From an uncultured Alphaproteobacteria bacterium (GTDB taxonomy: Bacteria; Pseudomonadota; Alphaproteobacteria; Paracaedibacterales; CAIULA01): DNA of 5,648 nt. Every line of letters begins with the position of its first letter. Position 1 is the first letter of the stretch. Of this stretch, positions 1 through 5,648 are shown in pieces. The translations under genes were made by a program, and so were the position numbers. The stretch is taken from positions 1 to 5,648 of the forward strand of contig CAIVFQ010000135.1 in the NCBI GenBank assembly GCA_903905285.1, written 5' to 3'. The notes beneath the pieces were generated by a model. It saw only the letters and a list, made by a program, of their open reading frames with translations. It made no database searches and was not told where the DNA came from.

Positions 1-1
1 A

Positions 2-121
2 TTCAGAACAACCCGAGGAGCCGAAGTCTTTTGCCTAATTCGAGGCTTTCTCTCAACGAGACGCAAACAGGGGTTTAATATCTTTCATGCCATCCTAAAT
101 CCTCAGTTCTGCCCACAATAA
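2..121 (+). CDS. IS66-family transposase (TnpC), C-terminal fragment
   Basis: This is the last 39 codons of a transposase that enters from the left edge and stops at TAA (119-121). The peptide contains FRTTRGAEVFCLIRG followed by FLSTRRKQGFNIFHAI. This resembles the conserved tail of IS66 TnpC proteins, where a GAE-x-F-x-x-IRS/G-x-x-ST-x-RKQG pattern follows the catalytic domain. The DDE catalytic residues lie upstream, outside the window, so activity cannot be judged. The stop codon is in the same frame as the truncated gene that follows, so one TAA is all that separates the two frames. The family call rests on this short motif plus the GTAA-type element end. Confidence 0.75.
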   Translation, partial: FRTTRGAEVFCLIRGFLSTRRKQGFNIFHAILNPQFCPQ

Positions 122-135
122 ACCTGGGTAGTTAC
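121..135 (-). repeat. Terminal inverted repeat, right end of left IS copy
   Basis: Read on the minus strand, this is GTAACTACCCAGGTT, identical over 15 of 15 bases to the left end of the other copy at 5513-5527. Identity stops sharply after 15 bases (TATTG here, GGGAA there), as expected for the two opposite ends of one IS rather than a longer duplication. The repeat overlaps the last base of the transposase stop codon. Confidence 0.85.
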
Positions 136-334
136 AAATTTATTTAATGCCATTTTAACAATTGAAACAGCAGCAGCCTTAAGTGATGGGCATTATTCCT
201 TTTCCTTTTGCACACATGACCAAGATAAGCCGTATCATTCCAAAAAAACGATACAGGGGGGTTATCTATCAAAAGACAGGAACACTCTTGAAGGACACGT
301 AAAAAATGAAGATGAACAACGCCATTTAACAGTC
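136..334 (+). pseudogene. 5' remnant of the truncated gene, reading frame open from the IS edge
   Basis: This stretch lies between the IS end and the first conventional start codon (GTG at 335). It is open in the same frame as the downstream gene and reads like protein, for example LTIETAAALSDGHYSF near the beginning and EDEQRHLTVVYAVARSV running across the GTG. There is no in-frame ATG, GTG or TTG before 335; ATG triplets at 147 and 306 are in another frame and soon meet stops. The simplest reading is that the IS inserted into a longer gene and this is coding sequence that has lost its start. A non-standard ATT start (152 or 161) cannot be excluded, but no ribosome binding site supports it. 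Confidence 0.6.
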
Positions 335-1336
335 GTGTATGCTGTTGCCCGTTCTGTTCAAGCTCAGCTTGCCAGCCCAAAAGAACAGACTGATCTGCCA
401 ACTTTTGTGCGGCGTGGCATTAACAGCCGCCACCCTCCCACCTGGATGAAAGAAATCTATAAAAGAGATTTCTTTGATAACCCAGCATTTAACGCGAAAT
501 TAGGGGGCGTAGCAGCAGCCTCCTGGCAAAGACTTGAAAGCCTGGCTTTATATGGCGTCCGTTTTCAGCAGAAAGAAGCTGATAAAAGAAAAAGTTTTAA
601 AACGAATACAACCCCCGCCTATGAAATGATGGCTTTTGCTATTAACCCCAATCATGGGTGTGCTTGGTATTCAAGGCGTTGTGACTATGGCTATGAAGAA
701 CCATGGGACATGGTGGAATTATTAATTGATAACCTGTTGGATGAACCAAAACTCATGACAGAGCTTTTAGAGCTAATGATGAATATGGCAGTGTATGGTG
801 ATTTTGATAAAGGGGATCGTTTATTACAAAAAACAGATGCTTTTTTTAAAGAAAAATTGTCTATGACCCTTGATACTTTCTGGGAAAAAATCCGTAAAGA
901 AACAGCAATACCCAAATTCCAAGATAAAGCTGCCTTTAAACAAATTTTAGCATTTTTCCAAAAAGATCCATCGTTCTTGTATGAGATTTTGGATGAAATT
1001 ATTCAAAGCTCAAAAGCAAATCTATCTTATGTGCGTGACGTATGCGGGGTCATGTCTGTGATTCGTGGATTAACCTCTAATCAAAGGCCATTTATTGAAT
1101 GGAGCCCCACAGGAAAAGACAACGAAATTGAATTAAAAGATCATGACGACAAAGAAAGTGCTAAAAAATCCCCCCTTTCATTACTCAGTCATACCTATGG
1201 TAACAAGAATCATGCCACTGTTTTGATCCCCAGCGAAACCACACCGCAAACGTTGGTTGATTGGGTAAAGGCAACACAACGGGAACAGGACACAGGCATC
1301 ACGTTAACACCCGCCCATATAAGCAGCTGGATGTGA
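335..1336 (+). CDS. Hypothetical protein, N-terminally truncated by an IS66 insertion
   Basis: I do not recognise the family. Counted from GTG 335 the product has 333 residues, but the frame is open back to 122 and coding-like from about 137 (about 399 residues). The GTG has no Shine-Dalgarno sequence, so it is probably not the native start. The product looks soluble and mostly helical, with no signal peptide or membrane segment. Numbered from the GTG, residues 105-125 are rich in aromatics with two cysteines (NHGCAWYSRRC then DYGYEEPW). Residues 126-250 alternate acidic and leucine/phenylalanine-rich helices, residues 258-279 are highly charged and probably a linker, and the C-terminus ends in SSWM. 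It converges on cckA with 28 bases between the stops. It may be an inactive remnant or a domain still expressed from a nearby promoter. The coding frame is long and intact, so the truncation may be recent. Confidence 0.6.
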   Translation: MYAVARSVQAQLASPKEQTDLPTFVRRGINSRHPPTWMKEIYKRDFFDNPAFNAKLGGVAAASWQRLESLALYGVRFQQKEADKRKSFKTNTTPAYEMMAFAINPNHGCAWYSRRCDYGYEEPWDMVELLIDNLLDEPKLMTELLELMMNMAVYGDFDKGDRLLQKTDAFFKEKLSMTLDTFWEKIRKETAIPKFQDKAAFKQILAFFQKDPSFLYEILDEIIQSSKANLSYVRDVCGVMSVIRGLTSNQRPFIEWSPTGKDNEIELKDHDDKESAKKSPLSLLSHTYGNKNHATVLIPSETTPQTLVDWVKATQREQDTGITLTPAHISSWM

Positions 1337-1368
1337 GAAAGGGGTTAACAAGAAGAAAAACCCCTCAC
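1333..1368. terminator. Possible weak bidirectional terminator between convergent genes
   Basis: AGGGGTT (1340-1346) pairs perfectly with AACCCCT (1359-1365) around a 12-base loop. GTG (1333-1335) and CAC (1366-1368) could extend the stem past a bulge of four bases. It sits across the 28-base gap between two convergent genes and includes the stop codon of each. The T tracts after the stem are short and interrupted on both strands (ccttttctt on plus, ttctcac on minus), so intrinsic termination would be weak. A chance hairpin is possible. Confidence 0.4.
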
Positions 1369-3782
1369 CTTTTCTTGGCATGAAGAACATCTTTCACCTT
1401 GGCCGCCAGGTCTTTTAAGGTGAAGGGTTTCGCCAGGAAATGGATCTGGGCATTATCGTCCAGGTTGCGGCGAAAGGTGTCTTCGGCGTAGCCTGAAATG
1501 AAAATTGTTTTAATGTGGGGCAGCAGGTCGCGGACTTTTTTATTTAAGGTGGGGCCGTCCATTTTTGGCATGACCACGTCAGTAATCAGCAAGTCCAAAA
1601 CCTCACCTTTTTTAATAATGCTCAGGGCTGCATCACCGCTGTTGGCCTCTAAAACGCGATAGCCTTTTTCCCTTAAGGCACGCCCACTAAACAGTCTGAC
1701 GGCATCTTCGTCTTCAACCAGCAAGATCGTTTCAGACCCCGTCAAATCCGTCGCATGGTGTTCGTGCTCTATGGTGGTGCTAACAGGTTCAGCACCATGA
1801 TAACGGGGCAAGAAAATTTTGAAAATAGTTCCGTGATTCGGTTCGCTTTCAACAGCAACAAATCCACCTGTTTGCTTAACAATGCCATACACGGTTGATA
1901 AGCCAAGGCCTGTGCCGGACCCTAATTCTTTGGTGGAAAAGAACGGTTCGAAAATATGGTCTAGATGCTCTTGTTGAATACCATGGCCCGTATCCACAAC
2001 CTCAATCAACACGTAATCGCCAGCGGGCATGGTTTCGTGCCCCAATTGTCGGGGCTTGGGCAATTGATAATGCCCCGTGCGAATAATCAGGTTGCCACCT
2101 TGCGTCATGGCATCGCGCGCGTTCACGGCCAGGTTAATAATAACCTGTTCCAACTGACTGGCGTCGACACGAACTGTCCACAGATCACGCCCATGAATCA
2201 TTTGTAAATCAATGCCGGCACCAATTAAACGCCTTAAAAGAGCCGATAATTCAGCCAGAGTATCGGTGATGTTAATCACCTTTGGTTGCAGGTTTTGTTG
2301 TCTTGAAAAGGCCAACAATTGCCTGACCAAATTCGCCGCGCGGTTCGCATTTTGTTTGATTTGAATAATGTCAGTGTAAGAAGGATCGCTTGGCATATAC
2401 CGTTGCAATAACAAATCGCAAAAGCCAATCATGGCCGTTAATAAGTTATTAAAGTCATGGGCAATACCACCCGCCAATTGCCCAACGGCCTGCATTTTTT
2501 GTGATTGAATGAATTGCTGTTCTAACCGTTTTTGTTCAGAGATATCAATAAATTGAATTAACAGCGACGATTGCGGAGATAAAGAAGATTTCAACGGTGT
2601 GACATAAGCCGTCGTGTGGGTCTTAATCCCTTCAAAACGCATTTCAAACGGCATCGCAACCGTTTGTTGAGTCGCAATATTTCTTAAACGACTTGAGGTT
2701 TCACTGCGGGTGGAGGCATGAACAATCTCATACAAATTGCCGCCCATCTTTAACTTGTTATGGTTAACCGTAATAACATCACTGATCATCGCTGCAAAGG
2801 CAGGGTTAAACGACAACATGCGCCCGTCTTCTTGAATCACCACGGCTGGAATGGGGGCCTGATTAAAGGTATCGTCCATATCGTCACCCTTATGACTTGG
2901 CAATCCCTCAATTAAGGGGGCATCAAGTCGACATAAAAGCGAGGCTTGGTCTTTTGATTGCAAGGAAGGTGGAAACCATAAGGCCTTAAAGGCAGAATTT
3001 CTGGGTGATTTTAAGGTGACAACCATGGACTTTAAAGGCAATGATTTATTATCCCAACCTTCAATATAAGCACCTAATGGTTGGCCCAAAATTTCGTTAC
3101 GCTCTAGGCCCAGCCATCGCGCAAAAGTATCATTAACACCCACCACGTGACCGGTACGGTTGGTATAAAAAAGGGCAAAGGGGGCAGAATCTAAAAAGGT
3201 TTCAAGCTGATCATAGGCAACCTTCAGCTGTTGATGGGGGGCTAAATATTTCGTAACCTCTGTCATCGTTACCAAAAGCAGGTGCCGTCCACCAACCAAC
3301 AAGGGGTCAATCGGCGACACATGAGCCAACCACCACCGTTGTTGTTGACCCAGGGCATCGCCACCCTCTGCTAACAAAATCTCCCCCGGATAATGATCTT
3401 CCAACCATTTCTTAAAACGCGCCGTTTCGGGGCTTGCCTGCACCCTTAACATCAAGCGACGCAGAAATTCTTTCTTATGTGCATACAGGTGAGAATGCGT
3501 ACTAAAAAGGGTTTTGCCTGTTTCATCAAAAAGATGAACCTCGTGATAGTTGGCCAAGGTATTGTGGATGATGGCTGTTAGATTGGTTTCGTGAAGGCGC
3601 TTGTTATGAAAGCGCTGAAAAAACACGTAAAGCCCCATTCCAACCAGACTGAGTGCACAAAGAATGCCCAAGGCAATCGTAATGCGATAATCATTAGCAA
3701 GGGTAGCAATAGTAAAAAGACTGCCGCCCCACAAAATGATACCTATAAAACCAAGAAGATAAGCTAGCTGTCTAGACGCCAT
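1365..3782 (-). CDS. cckA: CckA-type hybrid sensor histidine kinase
   Basis: This is an inner-membrane hybrid kinase/phosphatase that in alphaproteobacteria starts the CckA-ChpT-CtrA phosphorelay controlling the cell cycle. The 805 residues show two membrane helices (about 6-28 and 33-56) and a PAS-like domain (about 190-290, with NRTGHVVGVNDTFARWLG). A second PAS follows (about 304-416, ending in FIDISEQKRLEQQ). The HisKA has phospho-acceptor H442 in GGIAHDFNNLL. The ATPase has an N box (N550, N554), G1 box DTGHG (597-601), F box FEPFFSTK (611-618) and G2 box GSGTGLGLS (621-629). The C-terminal receiver has acidic pair E690/D691, phospho-acceptor D735, S763 and K785. All catalytic residues I can check are present. 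It is somewhat longer than Caulobacter CckA (about 690), mostly before the kinase core. The ATG start has AAGGGA five bases upstream and overlaps the end of the TerC gene. ChpT and CtrA are not in the window. Confidence 0.93.
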   Translation of the reverse strand: MASRQLAYLLGFIGIILWGGSLFTIATLANDYRITIALGILCALSLVGMGLYVFFQRFHNKRLHETNLTAIIHNTLANYHEVHLFDETGKTLFSTHSHLYAHKKEFLRRLMLRVQASPETARFKKWLEDHYPGEILLAEGGDALGQQQRWWLAHVSPIDPLLVGGRHLLLVTMTEVTKYLAPHQQLKVAYDQLETFLDSAPFALFYTNRTGHVVGVNDTFARWLGLERNEILGQPLGAYIEGWDNKSLPLKSMVVTLKSPRNSAFKALWFPPSLQSKDQASLLCRLDAPLIEGLPSHKGDDMDDTFNQAPIPAVVIQEDGRMLSFNPAFAAMISDVITVNHNKLKMGGNLYEIVHASTRSETSSRLRNIATQQTVAMPFEMRFEGIKTHTTAYVTPLKSSLSPQSSLLIQFIDISEQKRLEQQFIQSQKMQAVGQLAGGIAHDFNNLLTAMIGFCDLLLQRYMPSDPSYTDIIQIKQNANRAANLVRQLLAFSRQQNLQPKVINITDTLAELSALLRRLIGAGIDLQMIHGRDLWTVRVDASQLEQVIINLAVNARDAMTQGGNLIIRTGHYQLPKPRQLGHETMPAGDYVLIEVVDTGHGIQQEHLDHIFEPFFSTKELGSGTGLGLSTVYGIVKQTGGFVAVESEPNHGTIFKIFLPRYHGAEPVSTTIEHEHHATDLTGSETILLVEDEDAVRLFSGRALREKGYRVLEANSGDAALSIIKKGEVLDLLITDVVMPKMDGPTLNKKVRDLLPHIKTIFISGYAEDTFRRNLDDNAQIHFLAKPFTLKDLAAKVKDVLHAKKR

Positions 3783-4696
3783 CTTTTTCCCTTGAAATAC
3801 ACAGAAGCAAGAACAGCGCCGCCTAAGATTATTAAAATAACAAATAAAGAATGCTGGGTTTGAATGTTAATCACCCCTAGCATTTTCAACCCCACAAAGC
3901 ACAGTATAACGGCTAATCCCTTTTTCAAGAAACGTAAATCCGCCATAGCATTCGCCAATAGAAAATATAACGATCGTAACCCCAAAATGGCAAACACATT
4001 TGCTGTGTAAATAATAAAGGGATCTTGGGTGATTGCAAAGATGGCAGGTATAAAATCAAGGGCAAAAACAATGTCGGAAAATTCAATAATAATCAAAGCC
4101 GCTAGCAGTGGCGTTCCATAAGTTTTGCCAGCCTCTTTAACCGTGAATTTGTGGCCATAAAGATTATCTTTAAGGGGCAAGAACTTTTGCATGTTTTTCC
4201 ATGCCCATGTTTGTCTTAAATCAGTCTCACGGTCACCAAGATATAAAATCTTTATGCCCGTTAGAATTAAGATCCCACCAAAAATATATAAAAGAAAATG
4301 GAATTTCTGCAGCAATATAACACCGCCCCAAATCATCACCAGACGCAATAACAAAGCAGTAATAATGCCCCAGAACAAAACACGGTGTTGATAATCGTTG
4401 GGAATTTTTAGGGTCTGAAAGACAATCGCGAACACCATGATGTTATCAAGGCTTAGGCTTTTCTCAATGGCATAACCCGTAAAGAATAACAGACTGCAAT
4501 CCACCCCTTGATCATAGGCAATCCACCCCCCAAAAATGACAGCAAAAGCTAACCAAACAAAGCTCCAGAGTAAGGCTTCGGTGTAACTGGGTAAGTGGGC
4601 TTTTTTATGGAAAAATCCCAAATCCAAGGCCAACATAAACCCCACGCCAGCATTGAAAACAAGCCAAGGCAGAAGGGTGTGTGAGTAAGATGACAT
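3764..4696 (-). CDS. TerC/Alx-family integral membrane protein (probable metal exporter)
   Basis: This is a 310-residue polytopic inner-membrane protein of the TerC family. Family members such as Alx and the Bacillus TerC proteins are linked to Mn2+ export and to metal supply for exported enzymes; tellurite resistance is the historical name. Family signatures are clear: LALDLGFFHKK (22-32) in the first helix; GYAIEKSLSLDN (74-85) with acidic E78 and D84 in the membrane; and IIIEFSDIVFALDFIPAIFA (202-221) with E205, D208 and D214, followed by LGLRSLYFLL (238-247). About eight or nine helices are visible, with a soluble loop around 153-195 and a basic C-terminus (KGKRWR). The length is usual for the family. 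The ATG start is in place for the first helix but lacks a Shine-Dalgarno sequence. The gene is first in a probable two-gene unit with cckA. No manganese-type riboswitch can be recognised in the short upstream gap. Confidence 0.9.
   Translation of the reverse strand: MSSYSHTLLPWLVFNAGVGFMLALDLGFFHKKAHLPSYTEALLWSFVWLAFAVIFGGWIAYDQGVDCSLLFFTGYAIEKSLSLDNIMVFAIVFQTLKIPNDYQHRVLFWGIITALLLRLVMIWGGVILLQKFHFLLYIFGGILILTGIKILYLGDRETDLRQTWAWKNMQKFLPLKDNLYGHKFTVKEAGKTYGTPLLAALIIIEFSDIVFALDFIPAIFAITQDPFIIYTANVFAILGLRSLYFLLANAMADLRFLKKGLAVILCFVGLKMLGVINIQTQHSLFVILIILGGAVLASVYFKGKRWRLDS
3788..3793 (-). promoter_or_regulatory. Ribosome binding site of cckA inside the terC end
   Basis: AAGGGA on the minus strand stands five bases before the cckA ATG and lies within the last codons of the terC gene. 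It supports the ATG at 3782 as the real start and implies that cckA translation is coupled to passage of ribosomes through terC. Confidence 0.6.
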
Positions 4697-4823
4697 AATG
4701 ATTAAAAATAGATTATTGTTTTATCTTTCTATCATACACCCAAACGGAATGAAAATGCCGGACTTTTTTAGAATATTCTTTTGTCACCCGCGCACAAGCG
4801 AGGGTTCAAAAAATATTGCCCCC
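4697..4823. other. Intergenic gap upstream of terC
   Basis: This 127-base gap should hold the promoter of the terC-cckA unit. On the minus strand, TATGAT (4731-4736) resembles a -10 box about 34 bases before the terC ATG, but no good -35 box lies 16-18 bases upstream, so the promoter call is weak. The part nearest terC is very AT-rich. The distal half contains the degenerate palindrome at 4772-4817. I see no conserved RNA element. Confidence 0.35.
4772..4817. repeat. Imperfect palindrome, degenerate intergenic repeat
   Basis: The outer arms AATATTCTTTTG (4772-4783) and CAAAAAATATT (4807-4817) are inversely complementary with one extra base. The inner arms ACCCGCGC (4786-4793) and GCGAGGGT (4798-4805) pair with one G-A mismatch around an ACAA loop. 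The core resembles the widespread interspersed palindromes of alphaproteobacteria with a CCCGCG-x-AAGCGGG centre. T runs precede and A runs follow the GC stem on either strand, the reverse of an intrinsic terminator, so I favour a mobile or repetitive palindrome. Other copies cannot be seen in this window. Confidence 0.5.
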
Positions 4824-5426
4824 TTACAAAGAATCTGCAGCTAGGTCCTTGGATAATTCTTTCTTTTCCTCTTCGGCACTTTCTTCAGAGTCTATCCCCA
4901 TGCCTTGCGAGATCAGTTTTTTAATATGTAATTTAGCTTCTGTATCGCTCAGCCATCGTTTGTTTTTGATCAAGTAGTCATATTGATAACGAGCCACTTT
5001 TTCGTCAACTTGTTCGGAAAAGCTTGCTGCAGCAGTATAATGTAGCCCTATAAATTCAATGTGATGTCTAATACATTCCTCTGCAACAGACTGGATATTT
5101 TCTATCCGGTCGTCTATAAAGATAATTTTTCGCGGCTGCAATTTAATTTTACCTAGAAAAATCATTAAAGACTCTCCTTTTTTGTCAGGTATGGCAAAAA
5201 GAATGCCTTGATAAAATACTGGGAGAAAATTAGGGTTTTTCATATTATGCAGGCTTTTATGAGCAGGAAATGCTTTGCTAAAGTCAATTCCAAACTGGCG
5301 AAGATGAGCCACTCTCAACTCCTCCTGGTTTGTTATTGGCCCTAATGGCCCTATCCCCGAAGAGGTAAACCCAATAACATGCTGTGACTTTTTTTGTACC
5401 TCTGCAATAAGGGCGGGCATTTCCAA
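4824..5426 (-). CDS. DUF2608 / HAD-like protein, N-terminally truncated by IS66
   Basis: From the first available start (a TTG at 5426) the product has 200 residues. It matches the pattern of DUF2608 proteins, a HAD-superfamily-like group known mainly from Legionella, Coxiella, Chlamydia and related host-associated bacteria; function is unproven. Visible features are HAD motif II-like VIGFTSSG (17-24), QFGIDFSKAF (44-53), FYQGILFAIPDKKG (71-84) with the motif III lysine, and motif IV FIDDR (103-107), followed by GLHYTAAA (127-134). The tail (178-200) is strongly charged. The catalytic motif I (DxD) and the N-terminal signal region usual for the family are absent. The frame remains open upstream to the IS edge at 5512, adding 28 sensible codons, so the start was removed by the insertion. 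The TTG lacks a clear ribosome binding site. The product is probably inactive as a phosphatase and the gene a pseudogene. terC lies 127 bases downstream on the same strand. Confidence 0.7.
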   Translation of the reverse strand: MEMPALIAEVQKKSQHVIGFTSSGIGPLGPITNQEELRVAHLRQFGIDFSKAFPAHKSLHNMKNPNFLPVFYQGILFAIPDKKGESLMIFLGKIKLQPRKIIFIDDRIENIQSVAEECIRHHIEFIGLHYTAAASFSEQVDEKVARYQYDYLIKNKRWLSDTEAKLHIKKLISQGMGIDSEESAEEEKKELSKDLAADSL

Positions 5427-5512
5427 ATCTACTAACCCAATCTTGGCATCTAGGACCGTTTGCCCATCTAAAAAATCTTTTTCCTGTTTTTCTAACTGCT
5501 TTATCTTTTTTC
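5427..5512 (-). pseudogene. 5' remnant of the DUF2608-like gene up to the IS edge
   Basis: The minus-strand frame of the downstream gene stays open through these bases. It encodes a lysine/glutamate-rich stretch (KKIKQLEKQEKDFLDGQ) and then TVLDAKIGLVD, which leads smoothly into the annotated part. No ATG, GTG or TTG is present here. The frame then runs four bases into the IS repeat and hits TAG (5517-5519). This is the expected appearance of a gene cut by an insertion at 5512/5513. The eight bases next to the IS (5505-5512, cttttttc) would be one half of its target duplication. Confidence 0.55.
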
Positions 5513-5527
5513 GTAACTACCCAGGTT
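5513..5527 (+). repeat. Terminal inverted repeat, left end of right IS copy
   Basis: GTAACTACCCAGGTT is the exact reverse complement of 121-135. The GTAA tip fits IS66-family ends. It marks the junction where the DUF2608-like frame is interrupted. Confidence 0.85.
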
Positions 5528-5578
5528 GGGAAAGAAAAAAGTGTTTAAAGTTTTGTTCAAATCATTCATAAGTTTTGT

Positions 5579-5648
5579 ATGGATAAAAAAGATAAAGAGA
5601 TAGAAGCCCTCAAAGAAGAGATAGTCGTACTCAAGGCAGTTATTGTGG
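5579..5648 (+). CDS. IS66-family transposase (TnpC), N-terminal fragment
   Basis: Starting at ATG 5579, 23 codons are visible before the window ends: MDKKDKEIEALKEE, then IVVLKAVIV. The leucine/isoleucine spacing with alternating Lys and Glu indicates a coiled coil, as in the leucine-zipper-like N-terminus of IS66 TnpC. An in-frame stop at 5546-5548, with no other ATG between, supports this start, although no strong Shine-Dalgarno sequence is visible. The identification depends mainly on the element end just upstream and on the matching C-terminal fragment at the other edge. Confidence 0.6.
   Translation, partial: MDKKDKEIEALKEEIVVLKAVIV

Larger units (their letters stand above)
1..135 (+). 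mobile_element. Right end of an IS66-family insertion sequence (partial)
   Basis: These bases hold the end of a transposase reading frame (stop at 119-121) followed immediately by a terminal repeat that ends in GTTAC at 135. The same 15 bases occur in reverse complement at 5513-5527, where another copy begins. IS66-family elements are known to start with GTAA and to duplicate 8 target bases; the 8 bases just outside this end (136-143) are aaatttat. The other half of that duplication would lie left of the window. The element continues beyond base 1. The transposase stop lies only 14 bases from the element end, so nothing else is encoded here. Confidence 0.82.
5513..5648 (+). mobile_element. 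Left end of an IS66-family insertion sequence (partial)
   Basis: The element begins at the GTAAC tip and runs off the right edge. Its transposase frame starts 66 bases in, leaving no room for the tnpA and tnpB genes that precede tnpC in canonical IS66. This points to the tnpC-only ISBst12-like subgroup. Orientation is the same as the partial copy at 1-135, so the interior is bracketed by two direct copies. That both ends belong to the same element type is inferred from the perfect 15-base match. Confidence 0.75.

Noticed and set aside
306..329. ATG at 306 as a start for the plus-strand gene
   Set aside because: It is in a different frame from the 335-1336 gene and stops after seven codons.
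144..401. Minus-strand open frame of 85 codons
   Set aside because: It lies opposite the plus-strand coding remnant and its GTG region, has no recognisable motif, and its composition fits a shadow of the real frame.
691..915. Minus-strand open frame of 74 codons
   Set aside because: It is fully antisense to the truncated plus-strand gene with no start signal; a shadow frame.
1895..2207. Two overlapping plus-strand open frames
   Set aside because: Both are antisense to the highly conserved ATPase domain of cckA, where codon bias on the other strand explains them.
4191..4391. Plus-strand open frame of 66 codons
   Set aside because: It is antisense to terC and has no homology-like features.
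4772..4817. Intrinsic terminator for the DUF2608-like gene
   Set aside because: On the minus strand the stem is followed by gacaaaag rather than a T run; on the plus strand it is followed by A, so neither direction fits.
4697..4823. yybP-ykoY manganese riboswitch upstream of terC
   Set aside because: Such riboswitches often precede terC/alx genes, but the gap is short and AT-rich and I can recognise none of the conserved paired elements.
136..5512. Defence, CRISPR or toxin-antitoxin system between the IS copies
   Set aside because: No spaced direct repeats, nuclease or toxin motifs are visible; the interior genes are a kinase, a membrane protein and two truncated genes.

Overview
The window suggests an AT-rich alphaproteobacterium. 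The strongest marker is a CckA-type hybrid histidine kinase with the alphaproteobacterial layout of two membrane helices, PAS domains, kinase core and receiver. An IS66-family element and a DUF2608/HAD-like gene, a family best known from obligate or facultative intracellular bacteria, make a host-associated lineage such as Holosporales/Rickettsiales-like bacteria plausible. That placement is inference, not proof.

Layout. Bases 1-135 are the right end of an IS66-like insertion sequence, carrying the last 39 codons of its transposase and the terminal inverted repeat. From 136 to 1336 runs a plus-strand reading frame of unknown function that starts abruptly at the IS edge and has lost its true 5' end. 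It converges on a minus-strand block read from right to left: a 5'-truncated DUF2608-like gene (5512-4824), a 127-base gap with a degenerate palindrome, a TerC-family membrane protein gene (4696-3764), and cckA (3782-1365). terC and cckA overlap by 19 bases and are probably translationally coupled. At 5513 the left end of another IS66-like copy begins. It has the same 15-base terminal sequence in the opposite sense and the first 23 codons of a transposase reading out of the window.

The 5.4 kb interior therefore lies between two same-orientation copies of what looks like one IS66-family (ISBst12-like) element. Both genes touching the IS copies are decapitated at the IS boundary, and both read away from the IS. 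The window stops 135 and 136 bases inside the two copies, which looks like an assembly contig broken at a repeat.

Functionally, cckA would feed the CckA-ChpT-CtrA cell-cycle phosphorelay (ChpT and CtrA are not in the window), and TerC would handle metal, probably Mn2+, at the inner membrane. The two flanking genes are probably remnants. I see no convincing evidence of a new multi-gene system. The most novel item is the unrecognised, truncated plus-strand gene.
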